A stretch of 64,000 nucleotides of DNA from Streptomyces sp. V3I7 (GCF_030817495.1 NZ_JAUSZK010000001.1:2955001-3019000), one strand, 5' to 3'. Numbered from the stretch's first letter, positions 33,075-43,365 are shown. Notes: a model not told the origin generated them from the sequence alone. Numbers and translations: made by a program.

Positions 33075-34055
33075 TCAGGAGACCGGGCCGGGCTCCACGA
33101 CCTTCCCCCGGCCCACCTGCGTCCGTACCGCTCCCATGCTCGCCGCGATGACCAGGGCGATCGCGGCCGCCTCCGTGAGGGACAGGGCCTGGTGCAGGAC
33201 GAAGAAGCCGGCCGTGGCCGCGATGGCGGGTTCCAGGCTCATGAGGATGGCGAAGGTGGAGGCGGGAAGGCGCCGCAGGGCGAGGAGTTCGAGGGTGTAG
33301 GGCAGGACGGAGGACAGGACCGCCACCGCCGAGCCGAGCGCGAGGGTGGTGGGGTGCAGCAGCTTGCCGCCCGACTCGGCGATGCCCAGCGGCACGAACA
33401 GCAGCGCCGCCACCGCCATGGCCAGCGCCAGCCCGTCGGCCTGCGGGAAGCGCCGCCCCGTACGGGCGCTGAAGATGATGTACGCCGCCCACATGGTGCC
33501 CGCCCCCAGGGCGAACCCGACCCCCAGCGGGTCCAGGTCGCTGAAGCCTCCCCCGCCTAGGAGGAAGACGCCGGCGAGGGCCAGGGCCGCCCAGAGCGCG
33601 TTGATCGCGCGGCGGGAGGCCAGCACCGACAGCGCCAGGGGACCCAGCACCTCCAGGGTGACCGCGGGACCCAGCGGGATACGGGCTACGGCCTCGTAGA
33701 ACAGGCCGTTCATCGCGCCCATCGCGGCACCGAAGACGATCACCGTGCCCCAGTCGGCGCGCGAGTGGCCGCGCAGCCGTGGCCGGCAGACCAGCAGCAG
33801 GATCACCGCCGCGGCGACGAGCCGCAGCGTCACCACGCCGAGCGCGCCCGCCCGCGGCATCAGGGTCACGGCGAGCGCGCCGCCGAACTGGACCGAGATG
33901 CCCCCGGCGAGCACCAGCCCGACCGGCCCCAGTGAGCCGAACGAGCCGAACCCGCGCGGGGCTCCGCCCGCGGCCGGGGAGGCGGCGACCGCGTCCGGGA
34001 CGACGGCCGGGGAGGACGAGGTCGAGGCGGCGGCGCTGCTGCCGGGGTTACTCAC
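33075..34055 (-). CDS. EamA-family (RhtA-like) membrane exporter
   Basis: 326 residues with a disordered Ala/Ser/Pro N terminus (about 45 residues) and ten hydrophobic helices in two EamA halves, for example LRLVAAAVILLLVCRPRL, FLLGGGGFSDLDPLG linker and SLEPAIAATAGFFVLHQALS, the RhtA-like signature. Members export amino acids such as threonine/homoserine or other metabolites through the membrane. It lies upstream of the carboxylase operon in the same direction, with the operator between, so it is a separate unit. Its own promoter contains three 19-bp iterons. Confidence 0.88.
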   Translation of the reverse strand: MSNPGSSAAASTSSSPAVVPDAVAASPAAGGAPRGFGSFGSLGPVGLVLAGGISVQFGGALAVTLMPRAGALGVVTLRLVAAAVILLLVCRPRLRGHSRADWGTVIVFGAAMGAMNGLFYEAVARIPLGPAVTLEVLGPLALSVLASRRAINALWAALALAGVFLLGGGGFSDLDPLGVGFALGAGTMWAAYIIFSARTGRRFPQADGLALAMAVAALLFVPLGIAESGGKLLHPTTLALGSAVAVLSSVLPYTLELLALRRLPASTFAILMSLEPAIAATAGFFVLHQALSLTEAAAIALVIAASMGAVRTQVGRGKVVEPGPVS

Positions 34056-34110
34056 AGGGCGGTCCCAGGGGTGACTCGGATCAGATCGCGTCGGATCTCG
34101 GATCGGGGTT

Positions 34111-34167
34111 TTCGTTCATCACGATGCGTTTCATTCATCACGATGCGTTTCGTCCATCGCGATGTAC
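34111..34167. repeat. Three tandem 19-bp iterons in a divergent promoter region
   Basis: TTCGTTCATCACGATGCGT, TTCATTCATCACGATGCGT and TTCGTCCATCGCGATGTAC follow without gaps. Each carries a near-palindrome CATCRCGATG, perfect in the third copy. They lie 55 bp upstream of the EamA start and 170 bp upstream of the lipoprotein start. They look like cooperative binding sites for one regulator. Confidence 0.75.
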
Positions 34168-34338
34168 TGCCAAGTCCAGGGTAGTGACCTCGGTCAGGAG
34201 TGTGAACCTTTTATGCGGCTGTCTCATATCCCGAGCGCCGCCCCTCGCGTACAACCCTTGCGGCCCATGGCGGGTCAGGACATCCGGCGAGCCACGACCG
34301 GGCTCGTCACCACGGTTCAGCAAGAGGATGTGCACGTC

Positions 34339-35220
34339 ATGAAGGCCCGTACCCAGTCCCGTTCCCTGCGGGGCATATCCGCTGTCGTCGCCCTGCTCGC
34401 GGTCGGCGCGGTGGGGTGCTCGGATCTCGCCGACAGCGCGGCGGACGGCGCGAAGAAGGCGGTCCGCACGCGGTCGGTGTTCTCGCTCGGCGTCGGGGAC
34501 TGCTTCAACCCGGACGGCAAGGCGACGGGCGAGGCCCTCACGGTCGAGATCGTGCCCTGTGGCGAGGCACACCGGGGTCAGGTCGTCGGCGACTTCTCGC
34601 TCCCCGGAAAGAAGGCGTTCCCCGGTGACAAGGCGGTCTCGGCGGTCGCCGACCAGCGGTGCCCGGCGGAGGCGGGCCGGTTCAGTCTGGACACCTGGGC
34701 GCTGCCCAAGGGCGTCGACGTCTTCTACTACACGCCGACCAAGGACAGCTGGGCCACCGGCGACCGCGCCGTGAGCTGCACCTACACCAAGGAGTCGGGT
34801 ACGTTCACCGGCTCGCTGAAGGCCGACGCGAAGTCCATGAAGCCCGCCCAGGCCGCGTACCTGAAGGGCGCCAACGCCGTCTACGACACCCTGTGGGCGA
34901 ACCAGTCCGACGCGGACTACGTCGAGGACGACCTGAGCGGCTACAAGAGACAGGCCAAGGCCGTGGCCGCCGCCCTCGACGCGCACCTCAAGGGGCTGCG
35001 GGGCGTGCAGGGCGCGGAGGTCGGCAAGCTCCGCGCGCAGCTGGAGAAGAGCGCCGTCCACTGGGAGAAGGCCGCGAAGGCCCCCGACGCCGACGCGTTC
35101 TTCCTCGACTACGACCCGGCCTTCGCCGGCATCGACCCGCACAAGACGGTCGCCGCCCGCAAGGAACTGGGCCTGGCCACCACCGTCCCGGCCGACGACG
35201 CCAAGGTCTGGGCGGACTGA
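34339..35220 (+). CDS. Lipoprotein with septum-formation domain
   Basis: 293 residues. A lipoprotein signal peptide ends AVGAVGC with Cys27. The following domain (about 45-150) matches the actinobacterial septum-formation family: FSLGVGDCFNP, VEIVPCGEAHRGQVVGDF, a QRCPAEA and a VSCTYT with four cysteines that probably form two disulfides outside the cell. A helical C-terminal half follows (about 160-270, charged, coiled-coil like). Its role is unknown beyond the domain name. ATG 34339 fits the signal peptide; longer open frames upstream are not conserved. Confidence 0.82.
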   Translation: MKARTQSRSLRGISAVVALLAVGAVGCSDLADSAADGAKKAVRTRSVFSLGVGDCFNPDGKATGEALTVEIVPCGEAHRGQVVGDFSLPGKKAFPGDKAVSAVADQRCPAEAGRFSLDTWALPKGVDVFYYTPTKDSWATGDRAVSCTYTKESGTFTGSLKADAKSMKPAQAAYLKGANAVYDTLWANQSDADYVEDDLSGYKRQAKAVAAALDAHLKGLRGVQGAEVGKLRAQLEKSAVHWEKAAKAPDADAFFLDYDPAFAGIDPHKTVAARKELGLATTVPADDAKVWAD

Positions 35221-35243
35221 CCTCCCTCCCCTCCACGCGGGGC

Positions 35244-35259
35244 CGCGACCCGTGTCGCG
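35244..35259 (+). terminator. Short hairpin after the septum-domain lipoprotein gene
   Basis: CGCGAC-CCGT-GTCGCG, a 6-bp stem, lies 24 bp past the stop codon and between two convergent genes. Confidence 0.4.
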
Positions 35260-35298
35260 AGCAGGGCCGGCCCGGTCCCGCGTGATCTCCCGCTGTCC

Positions 35299-38100
35299 CT
35301 ACGCCGTGCCTCCCTCCTCCAGCGCCTCCGCCAGTACCTCCGCCAGGTGCCGTCCCCGCACCCCCGCGAGCTGCTCCAGCTGCGTGCGGCAGGAGAAGCC
35401 GTCGGCCAGGACCACCGTGCCCTCCGGCGCCTCCCGTACCGAGGGAAGCAACCGCTCCTCGGCGCAGGCCTTCGACACCTCGAAGTGACCTTGTTCGAAG
35501 CCGAAGTTGCCCGCCAGGCCGCAGCAGCCGCCGGTCAGTTCGCCGGTGAGGCCCGCGGCCTCGCGCAGGCGGCGGTCGGGGACGTCGCCCAGGACCGCGT
35601 GCTGGTGACAGTGGGTCTGGCCGGCGACCGGGCGCCGCACGGCGGGTGGCGTCCAGTCCGGGGCGTACCGCTCCAGCACCTCCGCGAACGCGACGACCTT
35701 CGCGGCCAGTTGAGCCGCGCGCGGGTCGTCGTACAGCAGCTCGGGCAGGTCGGAGCGCAGGGCGGCCGCGCAGCTCGGCTCCAGGACGGCGATGGGCGCG
35801 GACGTCCCCAGCACCGGCTCCAGTACGTCGAGCGTGCGGCCCATCACCACGCGGGCGCGGTCGAGTTGGCCGGTGGAGACGTAGGTCAGTCCACAGCAGA
35901 CCGGCCCTCGGGGAACCGGTCCGGGAGCGAGCCCCGCCATCTCCAGCACGCGTACGGCCGCCCGTCCCACCGAGGGTGAGAGGTGCTCGGTGAAGGTGTC
36001 CGGCCAGACGATGACCCGCTCTCCCGGGCTGGCCGCCCCACGTCTCCGCCACCACCGGCTGAACGTCTCCGTCGTCACCCGCGGAAGCTCCCGCTCGGGC
36101 GCGATCCCGCCCAGCCGTTTCGCCGCCCGCGCGAGCGGCCGTACGGACGCGAGCGCGTTGACCAGCCGGGCCGTGCGCGTCCGGGCCACCCAGCGCAGCC
36201 ACACCGGCAGCCACCCCATCGCGTAGTGGGCGGCCGGGCGGCGGCGCCCCGCGTAGTGGTGGTGCAGGAACTCCGCCTTGTACGTGGCCATGTCGACCTC
36301 GACCGGGCAGTCGGAGCGGCAGCCCTTGCAGGACAGGCACAGGTCCAGCGCGTCCCGGACCTCGGTCGAGCGCCAGCCGTCCGTGACCACCTCGCCCGCG
36401 AGCATCTCGTGCAGCAGCCTCGCCCGGCCGCGCGTGGAGTGCTCCTCCTCGCCGGTCGCCCGGAAGGACGGGCACATCACCGAGGAGCCGGCCGCGGACG
36501 TCGTACGGCACTTCGCGACGCCCACGCACCGGCGCACCGCCGCCGCGAAGTCCCCGCCGTCGGCCGGGTAGCCGAAGGCCACGTCCACGGGCTCGCGCGG
36601 CAGGACCGAGAAGCGCAGGTTGCTGTCCAGGGGCGCGGGGCGCACCAGCATCCCGGGGTTGAGCAGGTCATCGGGGTCCCAGACGGCCTTCGCCCGCTCG
36701 AAGAGGGCCACCGTCTCCTGTCCGTACATCACCGGCAGCAGCTCCGCGCGGGCCTGCCCGTCGCCGTGCTCCCCGGACAGCGAGCCCCCGTGCGCCACCA
36801 CCAGTTCCGCCAGGTCCCGCGAGAACCGCCGGAACCGGCCGACGCCCGGCTCCGTCAGCAGGTCGAAGTCGATGCGGACGTGGATACAGCCGTCGCCGAA
36901 GTGCCCGTACGGCGTGCCGCGCAGGCCGTGGGTCGTCAACAGGCCCCGGAAGTCCCGCAGATACGCCCCCAGCCGGGCGGGCGGCACCGCGCAGTCCTCC
37001 CATCCCGGCCAGGCCTCCGTGCCGTCCGGCATGCGGGTCGCCGTGCCGCTCGCGTCCTCCCGGATGCGCCACAGGGTCCGCTGGGCGTGCTCGTCGGTCA
37101 CCACCAGGGAGTCGACGACGTGGGCCGCGCGGACGACCGCCTCCGCACGCGCGCGGGCCTCGCCCGGTGTCGCGCCGCCGGTCTCGACGAACAGCCAGGC
37201 ACCGCCCTTCGGCAGCCCCGCCGCCGATCGCACCAGGTCGGCCGCCATGCCTTCCACCGTCAGCGGGCCCAGCGGCAGCAGGCCGGCCGCGGCGTCGGCG
37301 GCGGCGCCCTCGTCGGCGTACCCGAGCACGGCCAGGGCCCGCGCGCGGGGCGCCTCGACGAGCCGGACGACCGCCTGCGTCAGCACGCCCAGGGTGCCCT
37401 CCGAGCCGCAGAAGGACCGGGCGACGTCGGCGCCCCTCTCGGGGAGCAGCGCGTCCAGCGCGTACCCGGAGATGCGGCGGGGCAGGTCGGGGAAGCCGGT
37501 GCGCAGCCGCGCCAACTCGCCCTCCGCCAGGGCGCGCAGGCCCTCCGGCGCTCCCGCCCAGTCGCGGCCCGGTCGCAGCCGCTGCCCGCGCGCGGTGAGC
37601 ACCTCCAGCTCCCGTACGTTGTCCGCGGTGGTGCCCCAGGCCACCGAGTGCGAGCCGCAGGCGTTGTTGCCGATCATCCCGCCGAGCGTGCACCGGCTGT
37701 GGGTGGAGGGGTCGGGGCCGAAGCGCAGACCGTGCGGGGCGGCGGCCTCCTGGAGGCGGTCGAGGACCAGGCCCGGCTGGACGACGGCGGTACGCGCGCC
37801 GGGATCTATCTCCAGCACCCGGTTCATGTGGCGGGTGAAGTCCAGCACCACGCCCGTGCCGGTCGCCTGTCCCGCGATGGACGTACCCCCGCCGCGCGCC
37901 ACGACCGGCACGCCCCGCGCGCGGCACACCGCGAGGACGGCGGCCACGTCGTCGGCGTCCCGCGGCGCGACGACCCCGAGCGGGACCCGCCGGTAGTTGG
38001 AGGCGTCCATGGTGACCAGTGCCCGGGAGGTGACGCCGAACCCCACCTCGCCCCGGACGGCCGCACGCAACGCCCGCTCCAGATCCGCCGTCTCCGTCAT
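35299..38100 (-). CDS. FAD-binding and (4Fe-4S) dehydrogenase, D-2-hydroxyacid type
   Basis: 933 residues, a GlcD/GlpC-type fusion. The FAD_binding_4 domain (about 35-215) has VVARGGGTSIAGQATGTGVV; the FAD oxidase C-terminal domain (about 215-490) has GTPYGHFGDGCIHVRIDFDL. An iron-sulfur region (about 525-630) includes CVGVAKC and CLSCKGCRSDCPVE cysteines. Two CCG-type domains end the protein (PVCCGLTY, LTGGCCGLAGNFG). It should oxidise a D-hydroxy acid such as lactate or 2-hydroxyglutarate and pass electrons to the quinone pool at the membrane. No partner genes are coupled to it. Confidence 0.9.
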   Translation of the reverse strand: MTETADLERALRAAVRGEVGFGVTSRALVTMDASNYRRVPLGVVAPRDADDVAAVLAVCRARGVPVVARGGGTSIAGQATGTGVVLDFTRHMNRVLEIDPGARTAVVQPGLVLDRLQEAAAPHGLRFGPDPSTHSRCTLGGMIGNNACGSHSVAWGTTADNVRELEVLTARGQRLRPGRDWAGAPEGLRALAEGELARLRTGFPDLPRRISGYALDALLPERGADVARSFCGSEGTLGVLTQAVVRLVEAPRARALAVLGYADEGAAADAAAGLLPLGPLTVEGMAADLVRSAAGLPKGGAWLFVETGGATPGEARARAEAVVRAAHVVDSLVVTDEHAQRTLWRIREDASGTATRMPDGTEAWPGWEDCAVPPARLGAYLRDFRGLLTTHGLRGTPYGHFGDGCIHVRIDFDLLTEPGVGRFRRFSRDLAELVVAHGGSLSGEHGDGQARAELLPVMYGQETVALFERAKAVWDPDDLLNPGMLVRPAPLDSNLRFSVLPREPVDVAFGYPADGGDFAAAVRRCVGVAKCRTTSAAGSSVMCPSFRATGEEEHSTRGRARLLHEMLAGEVVTDGWRSTEVRDALDLCLSCKGCRSDCPVEVDMATYKAEFLHHHYAGRRRPAAHYAMGWLPVWLRWVARTRTARLVNALASVRPLARAAKRLGGIAPERELPRVTTETFSRWWRRRGAASPGERVIVWPDTFTEHLSPSVGRAAVRVLEMAGLAPGPVPRGPVCCGLTYVSTGQLDRARVVMGRTLDVLEPVLGTSAPIAVLEPSCAAALRSDLPELLYDDPRAAQLAAKVVAFAEVLERYAPDWTPPAVRRPVAGQTHCHQHAVLGDVPDRRLREAAGLTGELTGGCCGLAGNFGFEQGHFEVSKACAEERLLPSVREAPEGTVVLADGFSCRTQLEQLAGVRGRHLAEVLAEALEEGGTA

Positions 38101-38183
38101 CCGCGCCCCCTCCTCCGCATCCGTCCCGTCCGCCGTCGTGCCATGCGTCCAGGATGCATCCGATCACGCACCGTCATCGCGGC

Positions 38184-38192
38184 TTGTCCACA
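38184..38192 (+). promoter_or_regulatory. Isolated DnaA-box match TTGTCCACA
   Basis: A perfect match to the Streptomyces DnaA box lies in the 207-bp gap between the dehydrogenase and serC starts. TTGTCC could also be a -35 box with TACTGA 15 bases later. It is a single site, so not an origin. Confidence 0.3.
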
Positions 38193-38211
38193 GGGCCGCG
38201 CGTTCTACTGA

Positions 38212-39440
<1,229 letters not shown>

Positions 39441-39448
39441 GGACACGC

Positions 39449-40426
39449 TCAGCCCCGTCGCCGCAGCCGCCGGAACCCGAACAGGACGGCCGCGGCGACG
39501 GCGACGGCGATCGCGCCGGTCGTGACGCGGCCGTCCTTCAGGCCGCCCGCGCCTGAACCGACAACGGAATTCCCGTCGCCCGAGGGCGACTTGGAGGCGC
39601 CGCCCGCAGCCCCGGGCGCGTCCTTCGCCGTCACCTGGCTGTCGGCCCCCTCGCTGCCGTACATCAGCCTGGTGCCGTCGGCGGAGTAGGTGACGGACTC
39701 GCCCTGTCGCTGCAGCGGCATCTGCAGCTGCCCCTCGCGCTTGATCCGCCCGCCGTTCCAGTCGTAGGCGATCCCGCCGAAGTAGCCGCGGACGGCGAGC
39801 CGGCGGCCGTCCGGTGAGAAGGCGGCGTCGGTGGCCCACAGGTCGACCGGGGCGACGGGCCGGAAGACGTTGCTGCCCGAGGCGGACAACTGGGCGGGTC
39901 CCTCGTACAGGTGCCCGCCGTTCTCGTTCTTGTCGATGAGGTAGACGCGCCCGGTGGTGGGGTGCACGACGAGCGACTCGGCGTCGCGCGGCCCGTTCGC
40001 GTACTTCACGACGTACTGCGTGGCCCGGATCGTCTGGTCCTTCAGCACCCTCGGCTCGGGCAGCCGGTAGATCCAGACGTACGGCCACCTGCCGCCGAAG
40101 TTGTCGCCGATGTCACCGACGTAGATCTGGTTGCCGGGCCCGATGGAGATGGCCTCGACATCCCGCGGGGTGCCGACGCCGGTGAGGGTCACCGTGGCGA
40201 CGGTCTTCCCGGTCGCGCTGTCCACGGCGTAGAGGTAGGGGCCGTCGTCGCTGTCGTTGTGGGTCCAGTAGACGCCGGGGTGGAGCCGGGAGGCGGCGAG
40301 GCCGCTGGACTCGGTGATCCGCGGGTCCCTGATCGTGAACCCCTGGTCCCCGTCGGCGGCGGAGGCGGGCGCGGCCACCGCACCCGTGAGCAGAAGCCCG
40401 GCAAGGAGGGCGAGCGATCGGCGCAT
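39449..40426 (-). CDS. Secreted, C-terminally anchored beta-propeller-like protein
   Basis: 325 residues. Sec signal peptide (1-22, ending APASAAD), a body with propeller-like repeats (SGLAASRLHPGVYWTHNDSD, DVEAISIGPGNQIYVGDIGDN, WATDAAFSPDGRRLAVRGY), then a Gly/Ser linker and a C-terminal transmembrane helix with basic tail (AIAVAVAAAVLFGFRRLRRRG). It should sit on the outer face of the membrane. The fold recalls esterase-like phytase and WD-type proteins of Streptomyces; the function is unknown. ATG 40426 gives the signal peptide; longer frames do not. Confidence 0.82.
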   Translation of the reverse strand: MRRSLALLAGLLLTGAVAAPASAADGDQGFTIRDPRITESSGLAASRLHPGVYWTHNDSDDGPYLYAVDSATGKTVATVTLTGVGTPRDVEAISIGPGNQIYVGDIGDNFGGRWPYVWIYRLPEPRVLKDQTIRATQYVVKYANGPRDAESLVVHPTTGRVYLIDKNENGGHLYEGPAQLSASGSNVFRPVAPVDLWATDAAFSPDGRRLAVRGYFGGIAYDWNGGRIKREGQLQMPLQRQGESVTYSADGTRLMYGSEGADSQVTAKDAPGAAGGASKSPSGDGNSVVGSGAGGLKDGRVTTGAIAVAVAAAVLFGFRRLRRRG

Positions 40427-40529
40427 GCCCCAAGACTGCCATCCCGCACGCCCGTTCGCGGCCCCCGACGTGGCGGTCCTCACACCCCGCCGGGGCGTGG
40501 TACCCCCCGTGATCGGCCATCATGATCTG

Positions 40530-41216
40530 ATGCTCAGGTTCATGCCCGTCGGTGACTCCATGACGATCGGAAGCGCGGGCGAACACACATGGCGCCACCG
40601 GCTGTGGCAGCACCTGTGCGGCTCGTACGGCGGCCCGTTCACCTTCGTCGGCCCGCGCGAGACGCTGTACGACAAGTCGGCCGAGGCCCCGACCTCGTAC
40701 GCCTACGCCGACCCCGACTTCCCGTGCGCCCACCTCGCCGGCTGGGGCGAGGGCTGGCTGCACATGGCCCCGCTGATCGGCGAGGCGATACGCGCCTCGC
40801 GCGCCGACGTCCTGCTGGTCTCCCTCGGCCTGATCGACCTGGGCTTCTACACCGACGCCGAGCAGACCGCGGACAACGTCCGCGCCTTCGTGACCGCGGC
40901 CCGGGAGGCCCGCCCACGCATCCGCATGGTCGTCCTCCCGGTGATCCCGAACATCCGCGCCTCGGCGGACGAGCCCTTCGCGACCCAGGTGAACCGTTTC
41001 AACGAACTCCTGGCGAAGACCCTGGCCGACCTCGACGAACCCCGCTCCCCGCTCCTCCTGGCGTCCCCTCCCCCGGCGTACGACATCCACACCGACACCT
41101 ACGACGGCACGCATCCCAACGCGAGCGGCGAGCACAAGATCGCGGAGGCTTTCGCGGCGGCGATGTACGAGGCGTGGGGCCTGGGTGAGCCGTACGAGGC
41201 GACGGCGTCGGCCTGA
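40530..41216 (+). CDS. SGNH/GDSL-family hydrolase
   Basis: 228 residues with block I GDSMT (8-12), giving nucleophile Ser10, and the catalytic Asp/His in YDGTHPNASGE near the C terminus. The block III Asn of typical GxND is replaced (SLGLIDLG), so the oxyanion hole differs from classical members. No signal peptide is present, so an intracellular esterase or acyl-hydrolase role is likely. ATG 40530 was preferred; GTG 40509 in the same frame is possible. It is divergent from the secreted propeller gene. Confidence 0.82.
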   Translation: MLRFMPVGDSMTIGSAGEHTWRHRLWQHLCGSYGGPFTFVGPRETLYDKSAEAPTSYAYADPDFPCAHLAGWGEGWLHMAPLIGEAIRASRADVLLVSLGLIDLGFYTDAEQTADNVRAFVTAAREARPRIRMVVLPVIPNIRASADEPFATQVNRFNELLAKTLADLDEPRSPLLLASPPPAYDIHTDTYDGTHPNASGEHKIAEAFAAAMYEAWGLGEPYEATASA

Positions 41217-41304
41217 CCGGAGCCCCGCCGTGTCCCGGTGACCGTGCGTATCGTTGTACCGCGCGGCTGTACTCGTGCGAGTGCAGCCGGGGAGGAGCGC
41301 CACG

Positions 41305-41892
41305 ATGACCGTCCTCGAAGACAGGATCGCGATGGCCGAGAGCGACAACACGGGCACGCTGGACGAGATGTTCGAGCGGCTCGAGAAGATGCCCGTCCCC
41401 GAGGGATACAAGGTCGAGATCGTCGAGGGGACCGTCTACATGTCGCCGCAGCGGGACACCCACTGGGAGATCATCGCGGACATCTATGAGCAATTGCGGA
41501 CCAAGTACCCCCGCAAGCGCGTGAAGTCCGACGTCCGCATCGACTACCCGGGGCACCTCAACGGATTCGCGACCGATGTGACGGTGGTCGCCGAGGGCGC
41601 CGTCAAGACGGGCGACGGTCACTGGCGCTACCAGGACGTCGAATTCGTCGCGGAAGTGATCTCCAAGGGCACCGCCGCCAACGACTACGGTTCCAAGAAG
41701 ACCGCGTACGCCGTCGCCGAGGTGCCCGTCTACGTCATCGCCGACCCCTACCTGGGCCGCTGCCACGTCTACACCCACCCCAAGGGCAAGGACTACACGA
41801 TCGAGACGAGGGTGGACTTCGGCACCGACATCGACCTGACCGGCACCGAAGTCGGCCTCATCCTCAAGACCGACGAGTTCCCCCGCGACTGA
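41305..41892 (+). CDS. Uma2-family putative restriction endonuclease-fold protein
   Basis: 195 residues of the DUF820/Uma2 family, with the PD-(D/E)xK-like pattern: FATDVTVVAEG (Asp), VEFVAEVISKGT (Glu) and KKTAYAVAEVPVYVIADP. Streptomyces genomes hold many copies; most have no known target, and none is linked to a methylase here. ATG 41305 has GGGGAGGAGC upstream. Codon use is similar to the neighbours. Confidence 0.88.
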   Translation: MTVLEDRIAMAESDNTGTLDEMFERLEKMPVPEGYKVEIVEGTVYMSPQRDTHWEIIADIYEQLRTKYPRKRVKSDVRIDYPGHLNGFATDVTVVAEGAVKTGDGHWRYQDVEFVAEVISKGTAANDYGSKKTAYAVAEVPVYVIADPYLGRCHVYTHPKGKDYTIETRVDFGTDIDLTGTEVGLILKTDEFPRD

Positions 41893-41931
41893 CCTCCGGG
41901 CGACCCTCGCTCGAGCGGTCTGCCTACGGCC

Positions 41932-42921
41932 TCACCACGCGAACGCCTCCGGCGCGGGACCGGGCCCCGGGAAGATCGTGTCGAGGTCGGCCAGCAGTTC
42001 CTCGCTCAGCTCCAGGTCGAGGGCGCGCAGGGCGCTCTCCAGCTGGGACAGCGTGCGCGGGCCGACGATCGGGCCGGTGATGCCGGGGCGGGTGAGCAGC
42101 CAGGCCAGGGCGACCTCGCCGGGTTCGAGGCCGTGCTTGTCGAGGAGGTTCTCGTACGCCTGGACCTGGGCGCGCAGGGGCGCCTTGGCGAGGGCGTCGG
42201 CCGCGCGGCCCGAGGTGCGGCGGCCGCCCTCGACCTCCTTCTTGAGGACGCCGCCCAGCAGTCCGCCGTGCAGCGGCGACCACGGGATGACCCCGAGGCC
42301 GTACGCCTGCGCGGCCGGGATGACCTCCATCTCGGCGCGGCGCTCGGCGAGGTTGTACAGGCACTGCTCGCTCACCAGGCCGACCATGGCGCGCCGGGCC
42401 GCCGCCTCGTTCATCTGGGCGATCTTCCAGCCGGGGAAGTTGCTGGAGCCCGCGTAGAGGATCTTTCCCTGCTGGAGCAGGACGTCGATGGCCTGCCAGA
42501 TCTCGTCGGCGGGGGTGTCCCGGTCGACGTGGTGGAACTGGTAGACGTCGATGTAGTCGGTCTTCAGCCGCTTGAGGCTGGCGTCGACGGCCCGCCGGAT
42601 GTTGAGCGCGGAGAGCTTGTCGTGGTTGGGCCAGGCCGGGCCGTCGGGGCCCATGTTGGCGTACATCTTGGTGGCGAGCACCACCTTGTCGCGGCGGTCA
42701 CCGCCCTGCGCGAACCAGCTCCCGATGATCTCCTCGGTACGGCCCTTGTTCTCGCCCCAGCCGTACACGTTCGCGGTGTCGAAGAAGTTCAGGCCGGCGT
42801 CCAGCGCGGCATCCATGATGGTGTGGCTGTCGGCTTCGCCGGTCTGGGGGCCGAAGTTCATGGTGCCGAGGACGAGCCGGCTGACCTTGAGTCCCGTGCG
42901 TCCGAGCTGCGTGTACTCCAT
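41932..42921 (-). CDS. Aldo/keto reductase
   Basis: 329 residues, TIM-barrel NADPH-dependent oxidoreductase. The catalytic tetrad is visible: Asp and Tyr in FFDTANVYGWGENKGRTEE, Lys in KVVLATKMYANMG and His in VYQFHHVDRDTPADE. The NADPH site includes GIPGPIVGPRTLSQLESAL-type sequence near the C terminus. The substrate is unknown; it resembles the YghZ/potassium-channel beta group. It is divergent from the small gene at 43055 across a hexamer-repeat region. Confidence 0.9.
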   Translation of the reverse strand: MEYTQLGRTGLKVSRLVLGTMNFGPQTGEADSHTIMDAALDAGLNFFDTANVYGWGENKGRTEEIIGSWFAQGGDRRDKVVLATKMYANMGPDGPAWPNHDKLSALNIRRAVDASLKRLKTDYIDVYQFHHVDRDTPADEIWQAIDVLLQQGKILYAGSSNFPGWKIAQMNEAAARRAMVGLVSEQCLYNLAERRAEMEVIPAAQAYGLGVIPWSPLHGGLLGGVLKKEVEGGRRTSGRAADALAKAPLRAQVQAYENLLDKHGLEPGEVALAWLLTRPGITGPIVGPRTLSQLESALRALDLELSEELLADLDTIFPGPGPAPEAFAW

Positions 42922-42985
42922 GAGGCCCAGCCAACGCCTTCGAGGGCGCTCGAAGCAAGGACAGCGCGCGCACGGACGCCCGGAC

Positions 42986-43039
42986 GGTCCGGGTCCGGGT
43001 CCGGATCCGTGTCTGGGTCCGTGTCCGTGTCCGTCTCCG
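42986..43039 (+). repeat. Nine tandem hexamers of the type KGTCCG
   Basis: GGTCCG units, drifting to TGTCCG and TCTCCG, fill 54 bp of the divergent promoter region between the aldo/keto reductase and the small gene at 43055. The array ends just before the GGAGG ribosome site. Confidence 0.85.
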
Positions 43040-43054
43040 GGGGAGGAAACAGTG

Positions 43055-43339
43055 ATGGTGACGTACCTGATGGTGGCGCGGCTGCCCGAGGGCGGGCTGC
43101 GGGACTTCGACGCCTACGAGCGGGCCGTGCTGCCGCTGCTGGCCGAGCACGGCGGGACGCTGGAGCGGCGGCTGCGCACACCGGACGGCCGCGTCGAGGC
43201 CCACCTCGTGAGTTTTGCCGGCGACGACGACTTCGCCGCCTTCCGCGCGGACCCCCGGCGCTCGTCCGCCGCGCCGCTGCTGGCGGCCTCCGGGGCGGAG
43301 ATCGAACTCCTCGCCGTGCGCGACGTCGCGGGGGCGTGA
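43055..43339 (+). CDS. Small DUF1330-like protein (94 aa)
   Basis: 94 residues with a dimeric alpha/beta-barrel pattern: VTYLMVARLPEGGLRDFDAYE, then AEHGGTLERRLRTPDGRVEAH and a C-terminal IELLAVRDV strand. This resembles the ferredoxin-like DUF1330/antibiotic monooxygenase group, though I cannot assign it firmly. GGAGG lies 8 bases before ATG 43055; GTG 43052 is also possible. Confidence 0.7.
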   Translation: MVTYLMVARLPEGGLRDFDAYERAVLPLLAEHGGTLERRLRTPDGRVEAHLVSFAGDDDFAAFRADPRRSSAAPLLAASGAEIELLAVRDVAGA

Positions 43340-43365
43340 CACGGCCGTGGGCCGGGGCCGGCGGT

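Noticed and set aside
34111..34167. Possible CRISPR repeats
   Set aside because: Only three 19-bp units with no spacers and no cas genes; better read as regulatory iterons.
35983..38211. Plus-strand open frame of over 700 codons opposite the FAD/FeS dehydrogenase
   Set aside because: Antisense to a gene with many conserved motifs; no recognisable domain.
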